NCBI GenBank assembly: GCA_001414345.1
Contig: LLCB01000024.1
Span: forward strand, 62,001 to 126,000
DNA: 64,000 nucleotides
Source: Hymenoscyphus infarciens
Taxonomy: Eukaryota; Ascomycota; Leotiomycetes; Helotiales; Helotiaceae
Direction: 5' to 3'
Positions 46,240 through 56,414 of the stretch are shown piece by piece. The notes under the pieces are model-generated. The model had not been told where the DNA came from. It saw only the letters and a list, made by a program, of their open reading frames with translations, and did not search any database. Position 1 is the stretch's first letter. Each line of letters starts with the position of its first letter. A program made the position numbers and the translations under genes.

Positions 46240-46907
46240 ACGGCCTCGGGGGGTCCCTTGAATGGGACGGAAGGCTTGATTTCTGCGGTCATCTTGAGTC
46301 GAAAGCGTACGGCACAGTCTGAAGGATAGGAAGGATAACGGGATGCGTTCCCAGCTTTCGATGATCGTCCCTGAAGCCTGTCGTTTTCCCGGACATATCT
46401 CCAAAATGAGCGACGGTAAAGACACGATAATACATGCGATATCACTTTAGTAGTCCAGTGATAGCTCGCCCTTCGGTCTTTCTCACCTGTTGCAATTGCT
46501 TTGCATCTTCCACCGCAGTGGTCAATGATACGCGTGGATTGCTTCCACGTTTTTTCCGTGTATCCTTGGCGGCAGGCGATCAAAGCATTGTGCTGTTGTC
46601 ATACAATACGAGCTGGCTAGACCTTTCCCTAATACGGAGTATTTTGAGAGGCCTCATTATTTTAATTCGGCTGGGTATCTACTCTTTCCTTTTGCTAATT
46701 TTCCCTTTCTCACTCCTTGTCATTGAGCCTTCGCTTTTGATGAGTACTTTCCTTTCTTGCCATTTGCCCATGTAATTGGTGTTGTACAGTCCCTCTCGCT
46801 TTCGCTTTCGGTAGACAGTCCAAAGTCGGTGTCGCACTTCACGATCCTCTTTTTATTCCAATAAAAGCGTAACTTACACTCGTTTGAAACATTGAACAAG
46901 AGGCATA
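46240..46907. promoter_or_regulatory. Upstream region of the propeller/WSC gene
   Basis: No supported gene. The last 250 bases are T/C-rich (TTTCCTTTTGC, CTCTCGCTTTCGCTTTCGG), like fungal promoters and leaders. The start codon at 46908 follows CATA. Confidence 0.4.
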
Positions 46908-49900
46908 ATGTTGTATTTATTTGGTATTTTGGCTTTGGTGCCTGCTCTCGTTAATGCTCTTGCAGCGACCGATTCCATCCAAGATGTGGTATGTTTCCTA
47001 GCTCACGAGTAAAAGCAATGCTAATCAATGAAAATCAAGGATCCAGCGCAATCTGGTTACTTGGACAATCATAATATGCACCCCGCAACTGTTGGCTCTG
47101 CAACATTTGGGCGACTCTGGAAAAACCAATACAATGCAAAGGAAGCATGGTTCGCGAAGCCTCTTGTCTTTACACCCTCTGGTGGGAAGCAGTTGGTATT
47201 TCTAGCCTCAAACATGAATTATATCCGGACTTTGGATGCTGTGACTGGTGTTCTGATCAATGAAAGACTTGTTCAGCCGCCATTTTTGCAATCTGATATT
47301 GGATGTGGAGATATCCAGAATTACATCGGAATTATTGGGACTCCTATCATCGATCCCGATACCAACACTGTTTTCTTCTTTGCTAAAGGTTACAAGGGTA
47401 AGGCTGAAGGAGGTGGTGTTTCAAATGGTAGGGTTTTTGAGGGTTCTTCACGCTCAACACTCTTCACTGACCTATTATTTAGGGATTTACCAGTTCTATG
47501 GTGTCGATATCAATACCTTACAAGACAAGCCTGGATTTCCAGTACTTATAGATGGCCATTTCGCCGACAATGATAACACTAGGTTTGTGGAGCTGCAGCT
47601 TGCACTGTTGAGCGCGCTAATACAAGATAGGTATTTTGTCGGTGGCACTGTTCTCCAGAGACCTGCTTTGACTCAACTTAATGGCGTTGTGGTAGCGGGA
47701 TTCGGGGGTCATTGCGATCTCTTCAACTACAGTAAATACTTCTATGTTTGTCTCCTCATGCGTTCCCGGATCTTTCAAATAGTTACACCCTTTTTGGGTC
47801 CCGAATCTCAGAACGTTCCCAAAGAAAACAATGCTAACACCAGACCTTCTAGCTGGGATGCTTGTCACCGTAAGCAAAACTCCCGGTGTAGGAGTTGTTT
47901 CTATGTACGCAATGGAAGCAAGTCCCGGAGCTCCAACTCCACAACCCCTAGACATTATGAAAGAAGATGGGGGTAAGGCTGGAATTTGGCAAGCTGGAAT
48001 GGGTTTGGCAACTGATGGATCTCGAATTTTTCTTGCTACCGGGTATGGAAACCCCTAATCGTTGGTAACTGGTACTCATGGCTGACTTCAAAATTTAGAA
48101 ATGGACAAGGACATGAGAACGGCGACGTACCTAAATCAGGAAGAGCTCCCCTCTCGACGTTGGATGAGGTGGTCGCAAGTTTTCAGATTGCTGCGAATGG
48201 GAAGGCATCTCTTCAGGACTGGTTTGAACCTTATGGTGAGTTATTTTCTTGCTCATTCATTATTATGGTATACAAGAGACTGGCAAAACTTTCCGTGTTA
48301 GGGAGCAACTTCATTCACAAATCTCTTTCTTCAGAGTAGACCTGCAAATGTCTAATAATCTGGGATAATCACAAATGTTCTTCGATGACGTTTGGGATCA
48401 TCAGGAATTCGGGTTTCTAGTTCCTCTACTCTTTTTAGGAGAATACTTTACCTTATAATCTCTGAAGTTATAGATGAGGAGTGTTCCGCTGAACAGAGCC
48501 GAGATCTCTTACAAATATTGCGATCACTGACTTGTGACTAGAATACATTAACATGGATGCAGCCGACCGAGATCTTGGTTCTTCTGGTGTCTGTTTACTG
48601 GATGGGTCTGTCTTCAAAGGCAAAGGTGTATCAAGAATCGCAATCACAATCGGCAAAAATGGAAAAGTCTACGTCATGGACGCAGATGCCTTAGGGGGCT
48701 TCAAACAAGGACCAGGTGGTACAGATGGCATCATCCAAACTATCACCGTGGGCAAGGCCGTCTTTGGTGGAGTCGGCTCTTACCCATTGGAAGGAGGCTT
48801 CATGTAGTAAGTTACTCGTAGGAACTCTTCTATCTCGCTTACTTAAACATTTCACAGTTTTACTCCAACTGGCGCCCCTACCTACTGCTATAAATTGGGC
48901 TTCGATAATTCTGGTGGTCCATTGTTTACACTAGTTGGTCAAACTGCGGCTTTGGGTGCAGGTGTTGTTGGTCAAGGTCCGCCTACAGTAACAACATTCA
49001 AGGGACAACCGGGGACTGGTATTGTAAGTTCAAGGGTGATCTCGAAGAAGTAATAGCTGCTAATTTGTGATTCAGTTATGGATTACGGATACCCAGCTTG
49101 GACTTCGTGCTTTTAAGGCGGTACCAGAAAATAACGTATTGGTGCCTCTTCCGTTGAGTGCGACCCCGGGACTTGGTAAATTTCAAAGGCCGGTGTGTAT
49201 GATTCATACCCTGAGTTCTAGAACAATTACTGATTCAACGGGAAGGCATTCGGAGATGGAAGGCTCTACATCACTGACAATAAAGGTGGTGTTTATTGCT
49301 TGGGATCTCCTGTGGCACTTCCACTTCAATGCGAACAGCCTATTGACTTTGGACCGCTCACTGTAAGCATAATCACATTTATTTCTACCAATTCCACCCG
49401 ACAGGATATCTCGGTACTAACTTATCAATAGATTGGGTCTACCGCTACCGTTACAATAAGCTGCCAGGCTCTAATTGCAATCACAAAAATAACTGGATGC
49501 ACTACTGGAGATGCAACTTTCCAATGCCAAAATTCGACTCTACCTCAAGGTTCTTTGACACAAGGACAAAGGTTTACTTTTCCTGCCACATGGAATCTAA
49601 CTCAAGCCTCGATAAATGACGCACAGAATGCCTCCTATGGAAAGGTTCTACCGGGAGTGCAAAGCACTGTTTTGAGTCTCTTCACGATCAACGCGGTCGC
49701 CCAATACAGCAACTCTTTGCCGGTATCAATAATGGGTACGACTGTCTCCAACAACCCCTTCTTAAGTATATCACCCCAAGAAGTCGATTTTGGCGGAATT
49801 GTTGTCGGCTCTGGTGCACAGGGATCAGAATTGTCGGGGAGTGTCATTGTTTCTAACATTGGGCAACAAGACATGAAATTCCTGGGCTTTGCATACGACA

Positions 49901-51609
49901 GTGCCACAGAAGATGATCAGTATCACAATCTAACTAAGGCGGACGATGGATCAACCATAATTGGTGATCATTTTGCTTCACCGAACTTTCCTTCTGTTGG
50001 TGAGCTTGTTTCGCCTGGTCTCTCAATCACTGTGCCATTGATATTCAAGGCTACAGCGGTGGGAAGTTGGTCGAGTATTCTTACAATATGGACAAATGGT
50101 GGGACATCAGATGTTCTATTTGTGGGGAGTGCGTCAACAGCAGCGATTGCCAATATCTCTGTTTCTACCAGTGAGGGTGGATGGGATTTCTCAGATCCAT
50201 TGACCATGAGATTTGGCTCTGTTCTTGCTGGCACCACCCCTAGCCGAAGCATCAGGCTTTGCAATGCTGGAGGATCTGAACTCACTGTTACGAAAAGCAA
50301 ACCTCCAACTCAGCCAGAACTAACGGCTAAAAGCCCAACGGTGGATCTGCACGAAGGTCAAGAAATTGCGCTCAACTCGTGCGCAACTGGTCTCATAGTA
50401 ATTCCGGCGGCTTTTCAAGGACCAAATCGCCCTCAACATGTTGTTTCCGATGTGTGGATTCTGAATGCAGACGGACTGAATGACCAAGGTCAGCCATTTG
50501 GTGTACATGAGGTTTCAATCTCTGCTACGATTACTACACGGCAGATCGGTGTTCTATTACCGAATGGTACTGCTCGCTATCAATATCTGGGATGTTATTA
50601 TGATGGAGGTGGTCGGAACTTTCCCAAACAGCTTTTTTATACTGCTGCTCAGCATGCTGCGAACGAGAATTCGCAATGCCAGAAAGATTGTTACGCTGCT
50701 GGTTACATTTTTGCTGGCACACAATATCGTAAGTTGGAGATAGTTCAGATGATAGTATAGAGATGCTAACTGTTACTAGATAACCAGTGTTGGTGTGGCG
50801 TTGCATCACCTTTGGCATCCAACTTGAGTCCTGACTCTTCGAGTAAATGCGCATTCAGTTGTCATGGTGATACAACTCAGGCTTGTGGTGGAGACGGTAC
50901 ATTCATGTCCGTCTACTATGATATTACCAGGTATAACCAACCATTACCTGTGGCTTCCTCGAGTCCTTCCCAGCGTAAGTATACCCTGAAACCAATGACG
51001 CTTTTCTCTGCATAGTTCTGACTTAACCCAGCTATTTCAACCACATTTTCCGCCACGAGTACAAAAACCTCGACCGATACGTCTTTGACGGGTATCTCCA
51101 CAACATTGATCAGCTCGTCTACAGAAACAGCTACTAGCAAATCATCTACTGGAACTTCTACCTCGTCCTCCACAACATCTACTCCATCGAACATGATTGG
51201 GCCATACACTGCCATAGGATGTTACACAGAAGCCACCAAAGGGCGTGCACTATCTGGCAAAAGTCTTAGTGATGCGGTCAATATGAGTAATGAATTTTGT
51301 GCCTCGTTATGTACAGGGTTTTCTATGTTTGGGACTGAATATGGGAAAGAATGTAAGTGTTAATCTTGTTCTTGATATGTCGCAAACTAATGAGAACCAG
51401 GCTATTGCGGTAATACCCTAGGAGTTGGTTCTATTCCAGCACAAAGTACAGATTGCAAACTTCCTTGTGCTGCAGCACAACTTGAGATTTGTGGAGCTAG
51501 GTCACGATTGAATCTCTATTCGATTCTTTCAAGCTCCTCTACCAGTGTTGCGACAACTGTTTCTTCAAGTCAGAGTGTATCTATTTCCCCTTTCACCTCA
51601 CTATCTTAG
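46908..51609 (+). CDS. Large secreted protein: beta-propeller-like head, Ig-like middle, WSC domains
   Basis: Fourteen exons: 46908-46988, 47040-47427, 47483-47582, 47631-47731, 47853-48042, 48099-48235, 48542-48806, 48858-49023, 49076-49192, 49246-49362, 49432-50728, 50780-50974, 51032-51352 and 51401-51609. All junctions keep frame and give 1227 residues. Residues 1-20 (MLYLFGILALVPALVNALAA) are a signal peptide. Residues about 28-550 hold repeated propeller-like strands (FLASNMNYIRTLDAVTGV, GRLYITDNKGGVYCLG), as in PQQ/quinoprotein-like folds. About 660-900 contain two choice-of-anchor-D/ASH-like strand sets (SPQEVDFGGIVVGSG, MRFGSVLAGTTPSRSIRL). About 941-1035 and 1107-1199 are two WSC domains (GCYYDGGG ... 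CWCG ... ACGGD; GCYTEATKG ... CYCG ... EICGA) joined by a Ser/Thr linker. WSC domains bind polysaccharide, so a wall or extracellular carbohydrate-binding role is likely (inference). The frame stops in a second Ser/Thr linker at TAG 51607-51609, before a third WSC domain. Tail-to-tail with the next gene. Confidence 0.82.
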
Positions 51610-52349
51610 TCGACTACACAATCAAGCTCGTTGCTATCGTCTTTGGCTACGAGTATTTTGTCAACAAAATCTTCGAGTGCGCTATCTCCGAGCACGCTAT
51701 CTTCATTAACCATAGATACCTCGCGCACGCTTTCTTCTTCCGCCCTCTCTGCTTTTACTGTTGTCTCGACCATTTCAACTCCAGTTCAGTTTTCGAGTTG
51801 CATATCGTCAGCAGTGTCCGTAACAATTCCCCAAATTCTGGATCCATAACTTCGACAACCTTCTCCAGCTTGCCCACCAGCATTTCCTCGTCAGTTAGCA
51901 GCACCATCACCAGTTCTCCGTTAATCATCGCATCATCAACCTTCCTAACCACCACCTCACCCCCAACGTCCTCCTCAGCAGCCTCAACCATAAACGGCTT
52001 CTCCTCAATTGGTTGCATAGCCGACATAAACGGCCACAATATGAAAGCCCTTCTCAAAAACGACACAAGGACCCCCGAGCTATGTATCTCGTTTGCAAAA
52101 GACGCTGCGTTACGTCCAACGCCAACAATCTACCATTATGCTGGCTTAGAATATGGTCGTGAATGTTATGGGAATAGGATAGGACCAGTTAATCCACCGA
52201 GTTTGGTTAGGAAACAAGCTTGTACGATTCCTTGTATGGGCAATACGAACGACATTTGTGGAGGAAGATTGATGTACAATTTGTGGGCTAGCTTTACGAG
52301 TGGGAGTGTGTTTGAGGTTTCAGTTGCTACTGTTACTGCTACTTGGTAA
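51610..52349 (+). pseudogene. Disconnected third WSC domain of the propeller/WSC gene (or its alternative last exon)
   Basis: After the TAG at 51607 the Ser/Thr-rich linker goes on in the same frame to a TAA at 51847-51849. The true continuation is in another frame (about 51790-52349). It holds more Ser/Thr linker and a third WSC domain (GFSSIGCIADINGHNM ... GLEYGRECYGN ... CTIPCMGNTNDICGG), ending at TAA 52347-52349. An intron from 51575 (donor GTGTAT) to 51789 (acceptor TTCAG) would skip both the stop and the frame change and give 1402 residues. However, the skipped part itself reads as linker codons, so it looks like former exon. Either a decaying C-terminus, a sequencing error, or an alternative splice form. 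Confidence 0.55.
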
Positions 52350-52483
52350 GGGAGTAGTATCTTGCTATGGTCATTCACGTTTTCTCTTCCGTGAACACGA
52401 TGTAGATTTAGATTTACCAGTTAGCAAAATTTTCAACGTGAGATACGATAAGAATAGAAGACCTCACAATAAAAACTGCATGT

Positions 52484-53686
52484 TTATTTTCCACGAAACA
52501 AACTCTCAACCAAACCCCTAACCTCCTCCGCACACCCAATACTATTCTGATATCCCGCCCCTGAATGCCCATAACTATGCACAACCCAAACACCCTCCAC
52601 CTTCCCCTCCTGAATTTCCACTCTAGGCCCGCCCCTTCTCCCAGGTCTAAACCCGACCTGCGTACGCAAAACCTCAAACTTTCCATCTTGTCCCCTGATC
52701 TCCTCAGCAACGCCCCACGTACTCACCCTTTCCAAAATTCTCTCACTTAACCTCTCATCAATCTCAGCATCGAAATTCCCGACTTGTTTACAACCCCCGA
52801 AAATCGTAGTACCAGACCCAGGTCTGGGAATAACATAAACCACTTCCTCCCCACTCTCGCCTTTTAAATTCGTGATTGTACGTGCTATTTTCGCTTCCCC
52901 TTTTATCAGCAAGGTTTGTCCACGAATAGGAAATAGCTTCTCTGCTTCCTCTTCTGACACAACTTGGCGGGCTGAGAGTCCGGCGCAGTTGATGAGGATA
53001 TCCATCTCTTCCATACTTTTCTCCCTAAGAAGAGATTTAGCCGAAGCAACAACCCCAGAAAGATGATGCTTGACATCAAGCTTGGATTTGAAAACAGTAG
53101 CTCCGAAAGATTGGATTCGTTGAAAGAGATAAGTGAGGTAAGTAGGTGGATCGAAACAAATACTTTTGTATCCCACCCCAAACACTAACTTACTCCCATC
53201 CCTCTCTTCCTCGCCCTGGACCTGTTTCGTAGGGAATTGATCAGAAGAAAGGACTTGGAATTCCCTCACAACACCCTCCCTCCACCATATCCCCATCCCA
53301 CCTTCCCTGGTTTCCTCACTCGCCTCCCCCCAAAAATTAACACTCCTCCGAAATCCAAGGCCTACCCTCTTCTCCTTATCCTCCATCCTTTCCCCCTCCC
53401 CTTCCCCTTCCCTATCCTCTAGTAACGTACACCAAGCACCATAAGTCACTCTATCCCATTTCCTCAATCTCTCATCCTCCTCCTTGGTACTAGCATGGGA
53501 CCGCCAATGACCGCCAGCCCAAGGGGAAGTATACTCTGGTGAGCGATCAGAGGGGAGGTGTTGGGCTATGAGTGTTATTCTGAAATCCTTGGTTGTGGGG
53601 GAGGTGAGGAGTGTGAGGGCGGTTTGGAGGGCTGTTATTCCTGCTCCGAGGATGAGGAGGTGTTTTTGTTTCTGTTGGGTTGACAT
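52484..53686 (-). CDS. FAD-dependent D-amino-acid oxidase-like enzyme
   Basis: A single exon encoding 400 residues. LLILGAGITALQTALTLL at residues about 10-27 is the GxGxxG dinucleotide fold that binds FAD. YTSPWAGGHWRSHA (about 52-65) matches the conserved S-P-x-A-G-A-x-W region of DAAO. ILINCAGLSARQV, IRGQTLLIKG, YVIPRPGSGTTIFGG, QVGFRPGRRGGPRVE (substrate Arg) and VVHSYGHSGAGYQNSIGCAE complete the family pattern in order. Such enzymes oxidise D-amino acids to 2-oxo acids with release of ammonia and hydrogen peroxide, and fungal members are often peroxisomal. The C-terminus (SLFRGK) is not a typical peroxisome signal, so cytosolic location or another route is possible. A D-aspartate oxidase is the main alternative. 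Convergent with the WSC gene, 134 bp apart. Confidence 0.9.
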   Translation of the reverse strand: MSTQQKQKHLLILGAGITALQTALTLLTSPTTKDFRITLIAQHLPSDRSPEYTSPWAGGHWRSHASTKEEDERLRKWDRVTYGAWCTLLEDREGEGEGERMEDKEKRVGLGFRRSVNFWGEASEETREGGMGIWWREGVVREFQVLSSDQFPTKQVQGEEERDGSKLVFGVGYKSICFDPPTYLTYLFQRIQSFGATVFKSKLDVKHHLSGVVASAKSLLREKSMEEMDILINCAGLSARQVVSEEEAEKLFPIRGQTLLIKGEAKIARTITNLKGESGEEVVYVIPRPGSGTTIFGGCKQVGNFDAEIDERLSERILERVSTWGVAEEIRGQDGKFEVLRTQVGFRPGRRGGPRVEIQEGKVEGVWVVHSYGHSGAGYQNSIGCAEEVRGLVESLFRGK

Positions 53687-54106
53687 GATGTTGTTTTGAT
53701 GGATGGGAATTTGTGGTTTGTTGAATTGATATCAATTGTCAGGACTCGGGAGCTCCAGAATGCGAAGTGAATCGACTGCAACGCTCAAGTAGGACTTGAT
53801 GAACAGCTACTCTGATTATATCATGTGCGCAAACCCAACACATCGTCATTGGCTGATTCACCTAAACCAAAATCCGATATCGCAAATTCAGAAATAGTTT
53901 CAGACGAGTGTTCTAAACGTCCAGTACAATTCAAGTAATGACCCAAAACACGAGGGAGAATTGCTTAAACTGTACTCGACAATTAGAACAAGGATTGGTA
54001 GTGCCAGTATACCCATGCCATGAGTGTTGTACAATATTTTTCGTAGTAATACAATAAAATTCGCCAACTATGCTACAATCCCCATTTTATACAACCAATC
54101 ATGCGA
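53687..54106. other. Intergenic between DAAO promoter and mL46 3' end
   Basis: 420 bp. The part next to 53687 serves as the DAAO upstream region. The AT-rich stretch at 54025-54100 with AATAAAA (54051-54057, plus strand) and its neighbours lies in the mL46 3' UTR. No other feature is seen. Confidence 0.4.
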
Positions 54107-55295
54107 TCATCGATCGGAAAGCATACCTCTTACATAGCTGAAATACTTGGGACTAACAAGTTTTTCAATCTCCTCTCTGGTCAACCATTTGAAATCCCCC
54201 AGTCCATAGATGTTCTCCGCCAGATTTGCCTGTCCTGCCATTATTCTTCCCTTCATGAAGAAGGTTCTCTCGCCCGGCTTTTCTTTGTATGGGTTGACGA
54301 CGTAGTGACCGATTGGAGCGTGTCCTACAATCCAGGTGTTCATGTTGACACCGGCTGTCTGAACGAGGATACGTTCTGCTGCCTGTTTCCCCAACCGTTA
54401 GCTTTCATTCCAATTTCCAATCCCATAAATGGCACAAACCTGATGTAAATTCTCCCTCCCAATCATTTCCCCGGCAGGAAATCCCCATCCCCCATTCTTC
54501 CTCTGAACACACAAGTACAACGTCCGATCCAACTTGCGATCCAGGTTCTGCAGCAACCTCTTCTTATCCGCAACTGTCTTCCTCGGCTCCGGCATCTCAA
54601 CCTTCTGGCCCTCCTCTCCCTCCCCAGGCTTAACCTCCACAGCCTGTCCATCCTTCCCCTCAATCGCTCTCACCATACTATCCTTCACCAGAGCCTCCAC
54701 CGTCGTCTGGGGATCACTCAGTTTATCACCCACCAGCAACTCATCATTCCATCCAAACTCGCCATACGCATTATACCCACCCAAATCTCTAGCCGCCGCA
54801 CCGCCTCGATCCTTAGCTTTGAGCTTCCAGTCTGTATCGGCGGGGGTATCTTTTTTGAAGTAGAAGTAGCGGGAGAACGGGAGTGCAAGTCGTTCATTCA
54901 GCCGTTTCTGGTAGAAGAAGAAGGCTTTTTCGAAAGGGGAGAGGGTTCGTGTGAGGAGAGGAGGCCGGGAGAGCAGGATGCCGGTTTTGGTTATGTAGGG
55001 TATTGATTGTGTTTGGGATGTAGTGACAGGAGGGATGCTGGCCGCTTTTTGGTCCATGATGGGTGGGATACTTTCTACGGAGTCGAGAACGTTGGATTCC
55101 ACTGCGTATCCCCTCCTTGTTGAGATCCTTGAGATATTGTTGATGCATTGGGAGCAAATTCGTGGATTCCGTGATGATGCTCCTGAATCCAATTAGCATC
55201 AATCGCATTCCCCTAAACCAATGACAATTAAAGAAAAGAAAGGACTCACTAATCAACAGAGCCGCAGCTCTGGTACCTCTACTACTAGCCGTCAT
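54107..55295 (-). CDS. Mitochondrial large-subunit ribosomal protein mL46 (yeast Mrpl17 type)
   Basis: Three exons: 55295-55250, 55182-54440 and 54382-54107, giving 354 residues. The start at ATG 55295 (MTASSRGTRAAALLI) gives a basic, hydroxylated mitochondrial targeting leader; the first intron interrupts it. The middle carries the mL46 signature ILLSRPPLLTRTLSPFEKAF, then FFYQKRLNERLALPFSRYFY. The Nudix-like C-terminal half holds RTLYLCVQRKNGGWGFPAGE, NLHQ-AAERILVQTAGVNMNT and PIGHYVVNPYKE. The family has a Nudix fold without its catalytic function and sits on the outer face of the mitochondrial large subunit. Length and order match fungal homologues. Expressed as a housekeeping gene; its promoter lies in 55296-56414. 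Confidence 0.92.
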
Positions 55296-56414
55296 CTTCA
55301 CAATTTCTTCAAAGATTCCTGTCTTTCAGATCCTCACTCTCCTTCCCCAAGCTCCCTCATAAAATATAAAATCCCAGAGCCAGCTGGCTGACTCAGCAAC
55401 CACTAGCGTGCCGCCAGTCTACAAAACTCTTTTCGCGCGACCACCAAACTCTTGCCTTCTTCAATCCAAGACACCCATTCTTATCACCAACACCTGTTCC
55501 CTTCCAGGACGTGTTGGTCATTACAGGGTGCCTAGAATAATATCACAGGCTTTTTTCGCTAGCTGTACCTACGTCTCAACGGGAACGGCTAGATAGCGAC
55601 TGTTAACATACCTACCTAAATGGGTGAGATGCACCAATTCAATAAATGGCGCAAGACTATGCGCATGAAACCCGTCGTGAGAGAGAGATGAGTAGACAGT
55701 GTCTTAGCTGAGAGGTGGACTCCGGTATATCAACCTTCGTCTTCTATTGTCAAGATTGTTATGCTTTACTTTGGTTTATCTGGATCGCGGAAGTCTCTGC
55801 AGCTGGCCCTTGGTCCGAACTCTTTGCGCTTGCTTCACTGCACTTATCGGGTGGAACCCTACGAAGAAGCATCTAAGCTGTACAATCCCTATGTTTCTAT
55901 GGTGTATACTCTCTTCTGTGCGCGTTATATAAATCCTTGATCACCCTGCTTTTTACAGTGGAGCGGATTCACGGCAACCTTGAAGATTTATCATCTCTGT
56001 TCATGGATGGTTGAGCTCCCAGGGGCTCCCAAGGCCCGCTTTCAACGAAAATCATACCAGCATCAAAATATATAACCTCGGAGGTTGTTGAAAGCATAGA
56101 AAAATACTGCAAAGTCTGGCATTATAGTTCTTATAAGCCTCCTCCTACATTACATACATAAGCTGCCATTTCAGCAAGGCTAAAAGGCAATGCAACCCAA
56201 CCCTAAAAATATCAAGATCCTCAAACGCCCGCCCCATGAATCTCAATATCCAGTCATCTAAACCAGCTTCTCCAGTGTCGCTCAATGATGTTCCAATAAT
56301 ACCGTGTGCCCCACACATATGCTGTTTACCGGGTATCTCAATTGCGCCTGGAATCCCAAAAGCAAGACGCCCATTCCCGTTATAGTCATTGAATTTCATC
56401 AGTACATCAGTTGA
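55296..56414. other. Intergenic between mL46 promoter and RING/PHD gene 3' end
   Basis: 1.1 kb of normal composition. The left part is the mL46 promoter. At 56145-56399 an 84-codon minus-strand ORF starts 16 bases after the RING/PHD stop codon. It has no recognisable domain and most likely lies in that gene's 3' UTR. No other feature. Confidence 0.45.

Noticed and set aside
46074..46583. 169-codon minus-strand ORF
   Set aside because: No recognisable motif. It overlaps a plus-strand coding-like fragment and I could not decide between the two.
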